From: Streptomyces sp. APSN-46.1
Lineage (GTDB): Bacteria > Actinomycetota > Actinomycetes > Streptomycetales > Streptomycetaceae
Reading direction: 5' to 3'
Assembly: GCF_022815725.1 (NCBI RefSeq)
Contig: NZ_JALGRF010000009.1
Location: 62,001-126,000 of the forward strand
DNA: 64,000 bases
Part shown: positions 7,694 to 15,849 of the stretch, piece after piece
Position numbering within the stretch: the stretch's first letter is position 1
Layout of the letters: each line of letters begins with the position of its first letter
Made by a program: the position numbers and the translations under genes
The notes under the pieces: model-generated
The model's input: the letters and a program-made list of their open reading frames with translations, nothing else
Told to the model about the DNA's origin: nothing
Database searches by the model: none

Positions 7694-10600
7694 CTACCCT
7701 TCAAGCATCGGGAGGAACACCCTCCAGTAGCCGCCGTTGTCAACCTGTGGCACCTGCCCGGGCCCCAGGAGCGGGTTCGTTCCGGCCCTGTCCGTCGGCG
7801 CCCTCACCGTGGTTCCGAGCTCGTTGGCTATCCGCTGGGCGGTCCATGCGGCGTCCGAACCCGAGTGGCACACCATGAGCCTCAGAGGCCCACCATTGTA
7901 GTGGGGGTTGTTCCTCACGGCGTCCACGAGCTGGCCTGCATTGACGTCACCATGGGGCATTTCCAGGAACCCGCTCCTGCTGCCATGGGCCACGACGTCG
8001 TGTTCGCCGGCGTTCAGGACGTTCTGGAAGTTGCGCGTGCTCGGCCCGTCGGACCCGATCAGTGTTGCCGTCGGGCCGTGCGTGACGGGATCGCCCGCCG
8101 GGATCGCATTGTCCTCCATGTAGTCCATGACGTCCGTACACGAAAACAGCCCCATCGGGTCCGCCAGCCTGTGCGGATTTCTGACGTACGTCGTGGGATT
8201 CGGCGCCGGAGATATCCCGAGCGGGTCCGGGGACGCGTAGCGTCCCGATTCCGGGTCGTAATAGCGGAAGTAGTTGTAGTGCAGCCCGGTCTCGGGATCG
8301 AAGTACTGTCCGGGGAAGCGGATCGGCGTGTAGGCCGTGCTCGACGCCGCCCACGTCGTCGTTCCCCACACGGTGGTGCGCGTGTGCCACGCCAGTCGGC
8401 CCGACTCGTCGACGAGCTCCCTCGGGGCGCCCACCAGGTCGGTGACGATGGAGAAGAAACGCTCGTCGACCGCCGCCTGGGGTGCGTCCGCGGTGAACCG
8501 GCGTTCCGTCTGGGTGAGGGGGCGCAGACCGTGGTGGTCCCAGGAGAGGGCGATGCGATCGCCGTGCCCTGAATCTTCGATGGACTGCTCGCAGAGCGTG
8601 TCACCGTCCCACGTGAAGGTGATCTGCTCCACCACGGTCGTGCCGTCGTCGGCGAGGCGGCGCTTGGCGGTGCGGCGGCCCAGCGCGTCGTAGGAGTACC
8701 GCCAACGCGTTCCGTCGGGGGTGGTGACCGCCGTGAGGCGGTTGTCGGCGTCCCATGTGTAGTGCCAGGTGTCGGGCTTCCGGGAGAGCCGCGTCACCTG
8801 GCGCAGGGTGGTGCGGCCCAGTGCGTCGTACTCGTAGCGGACCTTGCCGGCCCGGGTGAGGGTCGTACCGGAGTAGTCCCGGGTACCCGTGGCTTCCTGG
8901 CCGGGGTGCGAGGCCGGCCAGGAGGCCTCGGTCTGGTTGCCCGACTCGTCATAGGCGTACCGCTCGGTCCAGTCGGCTGCCCGGACGGCGGTGACGCGGC
9001 CCCCCGGGTCGAGCTGGAACGTCTGCGGGCCCGACAGCTCATCATGGATGCCGATGAGGTTCCCGTCGGCACGGTAGGCGTAGTCCCGCCGCTGGATGCT
9101 TCGGCCCGCGCCGGTGACCTGCTGGCTGCTGAGACGGCCGCGCTGGTCGAACTCGGACGTGAGGGTGACCTCGCCGACATGACGCGCGATCTCCCGGCCC
9201 GCCACGTCATGGTCGAAGGTGAGGGTGCGACCGGCGGTCGTCAGCAGGGAGCGGCGGCCCGCAGGGTCGTAGGCCCAGGCGCTCACCGCCCCCGCCGGAG
9301 TGGTACGGCCGATGCGTCGGCCGAGTTCGTCGTACGTGTACTGCACCGTACGGCCGTCGACGGTCTCGGACCGGAGGTGACCGTTCCGATCGCGGAGGTA
9401 GGCAACCCGGGCGTCCGCGTTGACGGCCTCCGCGAGCCGGCCGGAGAAGTCGTACGCGAACGTGGAGACGGCTCCGTCGGCGTCCTTGGTGACGATGCGG
9501 TCGAGGTCGTCCCATGCGTAGCGCAGGGTCTGGCCGAGCGCGTCGGTACGGGCCGTGATCCGGCCGACCGCGTCCCGCTCGTAGGTCAGAGGCCGGCCGT
9601 CGAAGTCGGTCTCGGATACGAGGCACCCCGCGGCGTCGTACTCATAGTCCCAGGTGGCTCCCTGCGCGTTGCGCACCTGGACCAGCTGGAGCTCGTGGTC
9701 GTACGTGAACGCGTAGCGCATGCCGTCGGTGCCCGTGCGGGCGACCACGAGGTCGAAGTGCGTGTACTCGAAGCGGGAGACGGCGCCGACGGCGTTCGTG
9801 TGGGTGAGGCAGTTGCCCTCGCCGTCGTAGGTCCACGACTCCTCGCTGCCGTCCGCTTCGATCCGGCGGGCGAGCCTGCCCTCCGGTGTCCAGAAGAGGC
9901 GGGTCGTGTTGCCCAGGGGATCGGTGAGGACGGATGTGCGACCGAACGGGTCCCTGGTGAGGCGAGTGGTCGCCCCGAGCGGATCCGTGATCTCGACCGG
10001 GAGACCGGCCGCGTTGCTGCTGATGCGGCTCGTGTGGCCCAGGGCATCGGTGATGCCCGTCAGGCGCCCCGCCTCGTCGTACGTGTAGCGGGTGACGGCC
10101 CCGGACGGATCGGTCACGCTGGTGCGGTTGCCCCGCGCGTCGTACTCCTGGCGGATGGTCGTCCGGTCGGGGTTGACCACCCGGGTCGGGAGCCCGAGCT
10201 CGTTGTACTCCGCCGTCGACTCGCAGCCGTCGGGGCGCACCGTCCCGGTGAGTCGGCCGAGGAAGTCGTACGAGAAGCGGTGGGTCCGGCCGAGGGCGTC
10301 GGTCCGGCTGAGGAGCCGGTTGTACCGGTCGCGTTCGTATCGGGTGACCGCACCGAGGGGGTTGACCTCCTGGACGATCTGGTGGGCCCCGTTGACGACG
10401 TACCGGTGGACGGCTCCGCCACCCGTGGTCGTGGTGGTGACGCGCAGTCCGGTTTCGGGGTCGGTGCCGTCGTAGTCGATGCGCACGGAGAGGTGGCCTT
10501 CGACGCCGCCCTGAGCCGTGCACCGGTCCCGGTCGTCATAGACGTAGTCGTAGCGGCTGCCGTTGGTGTCGGTCCACGACGTGACCCGGGCCCGGTCGTC

Positions 10601-12439
10601 GTAGGCGAAACGCAGCGGCTTGCCGGAGGAGTTGATCACCTCGGTCAGGTTTCCGCCGTCGTAGCCGTAGCGGCGGATCTCCTGGGCACTGCCGTCCGGT
10701 GCGCCGCCGGCCAGGTGCAGGGCGGTGATGCGGCCTGCGCTCGTCGTCAGGTCGAGTCGGTATCCGGCACTGTGGACGATGCGGGTGGGGCTGCCTTCGG
10801 TGTCGTACTCGAAGGCGATCCAGTTCCCGTGCCGGTCATCGATCTGCGCGAGTGGGGCGAGACCCCCAGGGCCGGCCGTGAAGTGCCGGACCCGGCCGGT
10901 CTCAGGGTCGCTGACGGTGTAGTCGTCCCCGGCACGGTCCAGCGGCCAGCGCGGGCCGTGACTGGGCAGGACGGGAACACCCGGCGCCGGGTGCGGGTAG
11001 GCCAGCAGCAGACCGTCGTCACACACGAAGACGACTCCTTCGGAGTCGATCTCCAGGCGCTGGTCGGCGGTGGACGACCAGGACGGGCCGAACCAGCGGC
11101 CCGCCCGGTAGTCGGACGCCGCCCGGCGGCGGAAGACCAGCGGCAGGACACCGGGAAGCACGATGTCCCGCTGCGGCAGGTACATCACGCCGGTCGCCAG
11201 GTCGATCGGGTCGGTCGGCCCGTTCTCGACCGCGTCTTCCGTACGCGAGGACCTGGCCGGTTCGTCCGCGCCCTTGCGGGCGGCGCTTCGGGCGGCGTCG
11301 TCCGCACCGTGCTTGATGCTGTTCTTCAAACCGGCGGTGGCGATGGTCTTGATGCCGCCGGCGCCCTTGGTGCCGATGAGTTCGGGAATGAGCCGGCCGA
11401 TGAATTCGCTCGGGTCGCCCTTGGCCGCTTCCCACGCGCTCTTCAGTGCCCGGTCCGGATGCGCCGCAGTGGACGCCAGCCCGGCCAGGGTCATGTTCAA
11501 GTTCTTGTAGTACTCGGCGGGGTGGGTGATGTTGTACGGGTCGAGCGGGTCCACCGAGCGGACGAAGTTGGTGATGCCCACGACGCCCTTGACGACACCG
11601 CCGCTCAGGTGCAGCATCTCCACGCCCTGGCCCACGCCCCAGTCGACGAAGTCGAGCTTGGCCCGGTCGGTGGCCGACGGCATCGCCGGTGCGTGCGCCA
11701 GCGCGGCGGTCACCGCCTTGTTCGCCGTGTCGGCCGCCTCGTTGCGCTGGCGGCGGGCGTCGTCCAGGATCTCCTGCGCCCGGTCCCGGACCGCGCCACC
11801 CGGATCGGCCGGGCACTCGGGCCTGGGTAGCGGATTGTCGCCGGTGCGCGCGTCCTCGTAGGCGGCCACCTTCTTCTTGTAGGCGTCGGCCGCGTTCTTG
11901 GAGGCCTCCTGGCCCTGCTTGTAGAGGTCGATGGCCTCCTTCGCCCTGCCCTGCGCCCACGTCACCGTCGTGGCGTACGTCTCCAGGGCCTTGGCCGCGC
12001 CCTCGAAGGCGTCCGCCGCGTGCAGCCAGTCCGTGGGCAGCGTCTGGAACTTCTCCCGGAAGGCATCGGCCGCCGCGCCCTTCCAGTGACTGGAGTCCAG
12101 GCCCTTCATACCCTGGCCCACCGAGTCGAAGGCGCTCTTGAAGTCCCGCAGGTTCTTGACGCTGGCGTTGATGTCACCGACGTTGCCGTGGATCAGCTCG
12201 TTGGCCTCCTCGGTCTGCCCGAGCTGCTGCTCGCCGACCTTGGCGCCCAGCGAGGACGCCGTACGGTCGCCCCAGTCCTCGACCGAATCCGCCCAGTCCT
12301 CGGCACCGACGTACTCCAGACCGCCGCCGACGACGTCCGTGGCCTTGTCGACGCCCTCACCGACCAGCTTCTTGCCGGCGTCCCATCCGTCTTCGAGCTT
12401 GCCGAGGCCCTTGTCGACAAGCCCCCCGAAGTCCACCAC
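7694..12439 (-). CDS. RHS-repeat polymorphic toxin with WXG100-like/T7SS N-terminus and candidate caspase-like C-terminal tip
   Basis: A 1581-residue protein with a GTG start abutting the stop of the upstream gene. Residues 1-190 are helical and WXG100-like, with an SHWKGAAADAF motif (W-x-G), consistent with export by a type VII (ESX) system. Around 410-460 is a DUF6531-like stretch (PIDLATGVMYLPQRDI). Residues 460-1430 are an array of YD/RHS repeats (many YxYDxxGR units) that would form the cocoon. It ends with the RHS core signature YYDPESGRYASPDPLG and DPMGL. The last 150 residues (about 1432-1581) are a separate tip without RHS repeats. This tip has VVAHGS with His about 1485 and LMVCHSG with Cys about 1524, spacing and local strands like the His-Cys dyad of caspase-like (clan CD/C80) proteases. 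The tip assignment is inference. The immunity gene follows at once. Confidence 0.88.
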   Translation of the reverse strand: MVDFGGLVDKGLGKLEDGWDAGKKLVGEGVDKATDVVGGGLEYVGAEDWADSVEDWGDRTASSLGAKVGEQQLGQTEEANELIHGNVGDINASVKNLRDFKSAFDSVGQGMKGLDSSHWKGAAADAFREKFQTLPTDWLHAADAFEGAAKALETYATTVTWAQGRAKEAIDLYKQGQEASKNAADAYKKKVAAYEDARTGDNPLPRPECPADPGGAVRDRAQEILDDARRQRNEAADTANKAVTAALAHAPAMPSATDRAKLDFVDWGVGQGVEMLHLSGGVVKGVVGITNFVRSVDPLDPYNITHPAEYYKNLNMTLAGLASTAAHPDRALKSAWEAAKGDPSEFIGRLIPELIGTKGAGGIKTIATAGLKNSIKHGADDAARSAARKGADEPARSSRTEDAVENGPTDPIDLATGVMYLPQRDIVLPGVLPLVFRRRAASDYRAGRWFGPSWSSTADQRLEIDSEGVVFVCDDGLLLAYPHPAPGVPVLPSHGPRWPLDRAGDDYTVSDPETGRVRHFTAGPGGLAPLAQIDDRHGNWIAFEYDTEGSPTRIVHSAGYRLDLTTSAGRITALHLAGGAPDGSAQEIRRYGYDGGNLTEVINSSGKPLRFAYDDRARVTSWTDTNGSRYDYVYDDRDRCTAQGGVEGHLSVRIDYDGTDPETGLRVTTTTTGGGAVHRYVVNGAHQIVQEVNPLGAVTRYERDRYNRLLSRTDALGRTHRFSYDFLGRLTGTVRPDGCESTAEYNELGLPTRVVNPDRTTIRQEYDARGNRTSVTDPSGAVTRYTYDEAGRLTGITDALGHTSRISSNAAGLPVEITDPLGATTRLTRDPFGRTSVLTDPLGNTTRLFWTPEGRLARRIEADGSEESWTYDGEGNCLTHTNAVGAVSRFEYTHFDLVVARTGTDGMRYAFTYDHELQLVQVRNAQGATWDYEYDAAGCLVSETDFDGRPLTYERDAVGRITARTDALGQTLRYAWDDLDRIVTKDADGAVSTFAYDFSGRLAEAVNADARVAYLRDRNGHLRSETVDGRTVQYTYDELGRRIGRTTPAGAVSAWAYDPAGRRSLLTTAGRTLTFDHDVAGREIARHVGEVTLTSEFDQRGRLSSQQVTGAGRSIQRRDYAYRADGNLIGIHDELSGPQTFQLDPGGRVTAVRAADWTERYAYDESGNQTEASWPASHPGQEATGTRDYSGTTLTRAGKVRYEYDALGRTTLRQVTRLSRKPDTWHYTWDADNRLTAVTTPDGTRWRYSYDALGRRTAKRRLADDGTTVVEQITFTWDGDTLCEQSIEDSGHGDRIALSWDHHGLRPLTQTERRFTADAPQAAVDERFFSIVTDLVGAPRELVDESGRLAWHTRTTVWGTTTWAASSTAYTPIRFPGQYFDPETGLHYNYFRYYDPESGRYASPDPLGISPAPNPTTYVRNPHRLADPMGLFSCTDVMDYMEDNAIPAGDPVTHGPTATLIGSDGPSTRNFQNVLNAGEHDVVAHGSRSGFLEMPHGDVNAGQLVDAVRNNPHYNGGPLRLMVCHSGSDAAWTAQRIANELGTTVRAPTDRAGTNPLLGPGQVPQVDNGGYWRVFLPMLEG

Positions 12440-13084
12440 TTACTCGCTCCCCCACACCGGCTGCTTCGCCCGGTCCACCGCTTCCTGCGTCGGCTCCAGC
12501 GTCTCGCGCAGCTTCTCGTCCATCAGCGCGCGTTCCTTCTCGCCGAACACGCCCTGGTTCTGCATCGCGTCCAGCAGCCCGTCCTCGACGTCGTAGCCGG
12601 TGTCGCGCCAGGTCTGCTCGACCTCTTCCTGGGCCTCGGAGAACGACTCGCCGCTCCAGTCCGCCCCGTCCCACGCGTGCTGGTCCCGGATCTCGTCCCA
12701 GTCCTTGGCCTTGACCTCGTCCTCCGACAGATGCGGGTTGCCGTTGATCCCGTTCACCGCGATCTTGAAGGTGTCCTTGATGTACTGCTCCTGCTCGCTG
12801 ATCGCGCCCGCCGACAGGCCGACGGCCTTCGCGAAGCCGTTGCCGCGCATCATCAGCCCGCGCACGCCCCACTCCCAGCGCTCGCAGAACGTCTTGAACC
12901 CCGACGCCAGGCTCTCGTGGCCCAACTGCATCCCGGACAGCGACAGATCCGAGAAGCCGCGCCCGGTGGACGCCTGGCCGATCATGCCGAGGTCCTTCAG
13001 CTCGCCGTGCGCCTTGTCGATGCCGCTCGCTATCAGCTTCAGCGCCTCCGGAGGAACATCCAGATCCGAATCAGAACCGCTCAC
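12440..13084 (-). CDS. WXG100-like ESX-associated protein, partner of the RHS toxin
   Basis: A 214-residue, almost wholly helical acidic protein with no signal peptide. The N-terminal half (LKLIASGIDKAHGELKDLG and the ERWEWG segment near residue 90) resembles long WXG100/ESX helical-hairpin proteins. The C-terminal half is a charged linker with WDGADWSGESF, again W-x-G-like. Its stop is directly followed by the RHS GTG with no gap, and its start overlaps the SseB-like gene by 4 bp, so all are co-translated. It is probably a co-secreted partner or chaperone that presents the RHS protein to the type VII machine. The machine itself (EccC and others) is not in this window. The exact family is not assigned. 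Confidence 0.65.
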   Translation of the reverse strand: MSGSDSDLDVPPEALKLIASGIDKAHGELKDLGMIGQASTGRGFSDLSLSGMQLGHESLASGFKTFCERWEWGVRGLMMRGNGFAKAVGLSAGAISEQEQYIKDTFKIAVNGINGNPHLSEDEVKAKDWDEIRDQHAWDGADWSGESFSEAQEEVEQTWRDTGYDVEDGLLDAMQNQGVFGEKERALMDEKLRETLEPTQEAVDRAKQPVWGSE

Positions 13085-13599
13085 CGCTCACCCCCGAGGT
13101 CCAGGTCCACCACTGCCGAGTCCGGCACCACGCCCGCAACCGGCGGGAACAGCATCCCGTCGGCACTGCCGGCATCGAGCGCCACTCCCGCGGGCACCCC
13201 CAGCATCGGCACCATCACGTCCAACAGCCGCGCCCCGAACACCGAGTGGTACTCCCATTCCCGCCCCGCGTCACCCTGCGCGGCCGCGAACCTCGCCAGC
13301 GCCTCCTCGTCCGAGAACGCGCAGATCCACCGGACCCCGCCCTGCTCGGCCGTCCACAGGCTGCCGTACAGGTCGATCGGCACCAGCACCGCCGTACGCC
13401 GGAACTCACCCAGCAGCACCGCGAACTCCCGGCGCCGCGCCGCGACTTCCCGGTCGTCGACGGGCGCCGTGGCCTTCGCTTCCGTCACGGTGGGCGCCAT
13501 AACCGCGTCAGCCAGATCGGCCAGCCGCATGGGCTGCCTAGGCTGCGGGTTCGCTCCCCCGCGGCTCTCCCCGTTCATCGTCACGAAAAGGATCATCAC
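13081..13599 (-). CDS. SseB-like protein at the head of the RHS toxin operon
   Basis: A 172-residue protein with no signal peptide. The central region (RRREFAVLLGEFRRTAVLVP, then WICAFSDEEALARFA) has the SseB N-terminal-domain pattern: an alpha-beta unit with a conserved VPxD stretch followed by FSDEEALARF. In actinobacteria SseB-like proteins often precede WXG100 and RHS or nuclease toxin genes, as here, but their biochemical role is not established. The upstream edge has alternative starts at the first two ATG codons or at MNGESRGG a few residues in, and I see no decisive ribosome-binding site. The stop overlaps the next gene's start (ATGA). Confidence 0.65.
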   Translation of the reverse strand: MMILFVTMNGESRGGANPQPRQPMRLADLADAVMAPTVTEAKATAPVDDREVAARRREFAVLLGEFRRTAVLVPIDLYGSLWTAEQGGVRWICAFSDEEALARFAAAQGDAGREWEYHSVFGARLLDVMVPMLGVPAGVALDAGSADGMLFPPVAGVVPDSAVVDLDLGGER

Positions 13600-13860
13600 A
13601 TGGTCAGTTTTTCGACTGCAATCTCAGGTTGTGGCCCGGCGCCGCAGCGCGCCTGCGGAAGTGGCCGAATTCAGGCGGCTCACCTCGGGCTTCCGTCCCG
13701 GGTCTTCCGGCCATCAGGTCCAAACTCCAGTATCGCAATCGTCCGTTGAGCTGCCCGCTGTCGCCCACTCCAGCGCCGTTCAGCCCGAATAGCAGCGCAA
13801 GGGTCTGGGCCGAGGCCCCGTGGAGGTCCTGCAGGACAAGCCGGGACGCGGCAAGGTAGG

Positions 13861-13920
13861 CTAATGGCGGTGGTTTGCGTTAGTTTGTACCTCATCTTCA
13901 AGCGTCGAGACTGGCTCTAG
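13861..13920 (+). pseudogene. corA: corA relic 2: last 19 codons and stop of a CorA gene
   Basis: The plus strand reads LMAVVCVSLYLIFKRRDWL and a TAG stop, which is the second transmembrane helix and terminal tail of CorA. It aligns to the end of relic 1 (LMAVVSVSLYVIFK) at about 34 of 42 nucleotides and supplies the RDWL-stop that relic 1 lacks. Nothing CorA-like precedes it, and the preceding 240 bp (13600-13860) is non-coding as far as I can see. It lies just upstream of the toxin operon, so corA fragments in the same orientation flank that operon on both sides. Confidence 0.75.
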
Positions 13921-14096
13921 ATCCCGACAAACTTGTCTACCTTGAGCAGTGACCAATACCCGCCAGTCGTGCGGACGCACTGCCACAGGCCCCAGGGATA
14001 CGACGCGCCCTCGACGTGCCTCAACGGCACTTCACCGCCGGGCTGCTTCCGGTACCGCGCCGGCACCGCCTGACGTTCCAGCCGCGCAGCCTTCAT
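13917..14096 (-). CDS. Small ORF (59 aa) of unknown function, possibly a remnant
   Basis: An ATG-started reading frame of 59 codons between the toxin operon and the cobalamin riboswitch. The product begins MKAARLERQAVPARYRKQPG and ends GGYWSLLKVDKFVGI. It has a balanced globular composition (aromatics, Gly-Gly turns) unlike random high-GC frames. The frame is open for 15 further codons upstream without a start, and no convincing ribosome-binding site is present, so it may be the tail of a lost larger gene. Its TAG stop lies within the CTAG that also ends corA relic 2. I recognise no family. Confidence 0.35.
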   Translation of the reverse strand: MKAARLERQAVPARYRKQPGGEVPLRHVEGASYPWGLWQCVRTTGGYWSLLKVDKFVGI

Positions 14097-14185
14097 GCCC
14101 GCGCGACCATCGGGCCTTCCAGGACCGTCAGCCGACTCTCGTCAGAGTGAGCCCTGTTGTGGTTCGTCGCACAGTTGTGGGGCTG

Positions 14186-14368
14186 GCGTCGGCGTATCGG
14201 CTTCTGGGATGCTTCGGTCCGTCAAGCGACGGCGGAACGAGGAAGCCGGTGAGATTCCGGCACGGTACCGCCACTGTGTAGGGGGAGCGACTCCGCCATG
14301 GCCACCGCCCGTCAAGGGGTGGGAAGGCCGGAGAAGCATTGATCCCGAGTCAGGAGACTCACGCCGTC
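14186..14368 (+). promoter_or_regulatory. Cobalamin (AdoCbl) riboswitch
   Basis: The segment shows the class hallmarks in order: GGAACGAGGAAGCCGGTGAG then ATTCCGGC (14233-14261), a B12 box GCCACTG (14270-14276), a GGGAAGGCCGGAGAAGC stretch, and the closing GAGTCAGGAGACTCAC (14347-14362). Such leaders bind adenosylcobalamin and repress downstream uptake or biosynthesis genes. Here it lies about 240 bp before the substrate-binding protein of an ABC importer, so that operon should be shut down when B12 is abundant. Exact outer boundaries are approximate. Confidence 0.9.
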
Positions 14369-14461
14369 GCACCTCGATGTACGGGGCGGATTTCCCCAGG
14401 AGAGGCGGTGGCACTCGTGTGCCTGCGTACGTGTGTGATCTTTGCGCTGCCGGTTGCCCAT

Positions 14462-14501
14462 GGGAGCCGGCCGGGCCGGCCTGATTCCCGGGCCCGCTCC
14501 C
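14462..14501 (+). terminator. Candidate expression-platform hairpin between riboswitch and importer operon
   Basis: GGGAGC at 14462-14467 pairs with GCTCCC at 14496-14501, enclosing GC-rich arms that can extend the stem. It lies between the riboswitch aptamer and the first gene and could be the regulated terminator. There is no T-tract. I infer this from complementarity alone. Confidence 0.35.
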
Positions 14502-14610
14502 TCGGACTCTGAAGAGCCTTCTCCCGCTGCGGAGTTCCCCTCCCGTACAGCCGCATCACGCGCGCCGGTCGCCGGTGCGCGTTTCTCTACGCATGTCACC
14601 AGGAGTCACC

Positions 14611-15849
14611 TTGTCCGTACGACCAGCCACGCCCAGCCGCCGTCCAGCCGCCGCGGCGGCGCTTCTCGCCCTCGCGCTCGCACTCACCGCGTGCGGTGAC
14701 GGCGGCGCGGACCGGCCCGCCGACTCCAAGGCCGCGGCGACGGGTGACGGCTGCATCACCGATTTCGACCCGGGCAAGGACTACTTCCCGGCCAAGTCGG
14801 CGGTGAAGCACGCCAAGAACTTCACGCTCCGGTACGAGAAGAGCTACCAGGTGCTCACCGTCAACGAGCCGTACCCCAAGGGCAAGCCCGAGTCGTACGT
14901 CCTGGTCAAGTGCGGTGCCCCCAAGCCCAAGCTGACCGACGACCTGGCGGGCGCCCCGCAGATCACCACCCCCGTCAAGAGCCTGTACTCGGCCTCGACC
15001 ACGCACCTGCCCCTGCTGACTGAGACCGGCACCCTGGACGTGCTGACCGGTGTGGCAAACACCTCCAACATCAGCTCGGCCGAGGTGATCGAGCGGGTGA
15101 AGGCTGGCAAGGTCATCGAGTACGCGAAGGACCGCACCCTCAACGCCGAGACGGTCATCGGCGCCAAGCCGGACGTGCTGATGACCCAGGGCACCGACGA
15201 TCCCCAGTACCCCAAGCTGCGCCAGGCCGGCATCGCCGTCGTCGCCAACGCCGAGTGGCTGGAATCAAGCCCGCTCGGCCGCGCCGAGTGGGTCAAGGCG
15301 ATGGCCGCGCTCACCGGGGCGGAGAAGCGCGCGGGCGAGGTCTTCGAGACCATCGAGGGCGACTACCAGAAGGTCGCCACCAAGGCCGCCGAGACGGTCA
15401 AGGCGGGCAAGCCCGTCCAGGTGCTGCCCGGCACCATGTACCAGGGCACCTGGAACATGGCTCCGGGCGGTAGTTACGCCGGCAAGCTGATCAAGGATGC
15501 CGGCGGCGCCTACCCGTGGGCGGACGAACCCGGCACCGGCAACCTCCAGCTGAACTTCGAGGCCGTTTACGCCAAGGGCGGCGAGGCACCCGTATGGCTG
15601 GTCGGCCAGCAGTGGAAGACCACCGCCGACGCGGTGAAGGCCGACAGCCGGTACGGCGAACTGAAGGCCGTCACCGCCGGTGAGGTCTGGACGAACACCA
15701 AGGCGCTGGGCCCCGGCGGCGGCAACGATTACTTCGAACGCGGCGTGCTGCGCCCGGACCTGGTCCTCGCCGACCTCTACGCCCTGCTCCACCCCGACCA
15801 GGCCCAGGGCCATGCCTTCACCTTCTACACCAAGGTCCCCAAGGCGTGA
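14611..15849 (+). CDS. ABC transporter substrate-binding lipoprotein (BtuF/FepB-like), B12-riboswitch controlled
   Basis: A 412-residue protein from the TTG at 14611, which has AGGAG six bases upstream; an in-frame ATG 18 bp earlier and a GTG before it lack this. The N-terminus is a lipoprotein signal peptide (RRPAAAAALLALALALTAC), with the lipobox Cys as the mature end. Mature residues form the two-lobed cluster A-II binding-protein fold: a first lobe around ASTTHLPLLTETGTLDVLTG, the KPDVLMTQGTDDPQYPKLR segment, and a long connecting helix. This family captures corrinoids, haem or siderophores outside the membrane. The upstream cobalamin riboswitch argues for a corrinoid or cobalt chelate. 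The stop overlaps the permease GTG start (GTGA). Confidence 0.85.
   Translation: MSVRPATPSRRPAAAAALLALALALTACGDGGADRPADSKAAATGDGCITDFDPGKDYFPAKSAVKHAKNFTLRYEKSYQVLTVNEPYPKGKPESYVLVKCGAPKPKLTDDLAGAPQITTPVKSLYSASTTHLPLLTETGTLDVLTGVANTSNISSAEVIERVKAGKVIEYAKDRTLNAETVIGAKPDVLMTQGTDDPQYPKLRQAGIAVVANAEWLESSPLGRAEWVKAMAALTGAEKRAGEVFETIEGDYQKVATKAAETVKAGKPVQVLPGTMYQGTWNMAPGGSYAGKLIKDAGGAYPWADEPGTGNLQLNFEAVYAKGGEAPVWLVGQQWKTTADAVKADSRYGELKAVTAGEVWTNTKALGPGGGNDYFERGVLRPDLVLADLYALLHPDQAQGHAFTFYTKVPKA

Noticed and set aside
8762..11830. A 1022-codon open frame on the plus strand opposite the RHS gene
   Set aside because: It is the antisense shadow of repetitive high-GC RHS sequence. It has no ribosome-binding site, domain or natural composition, while the minus-strand frame has a full domain architecture.
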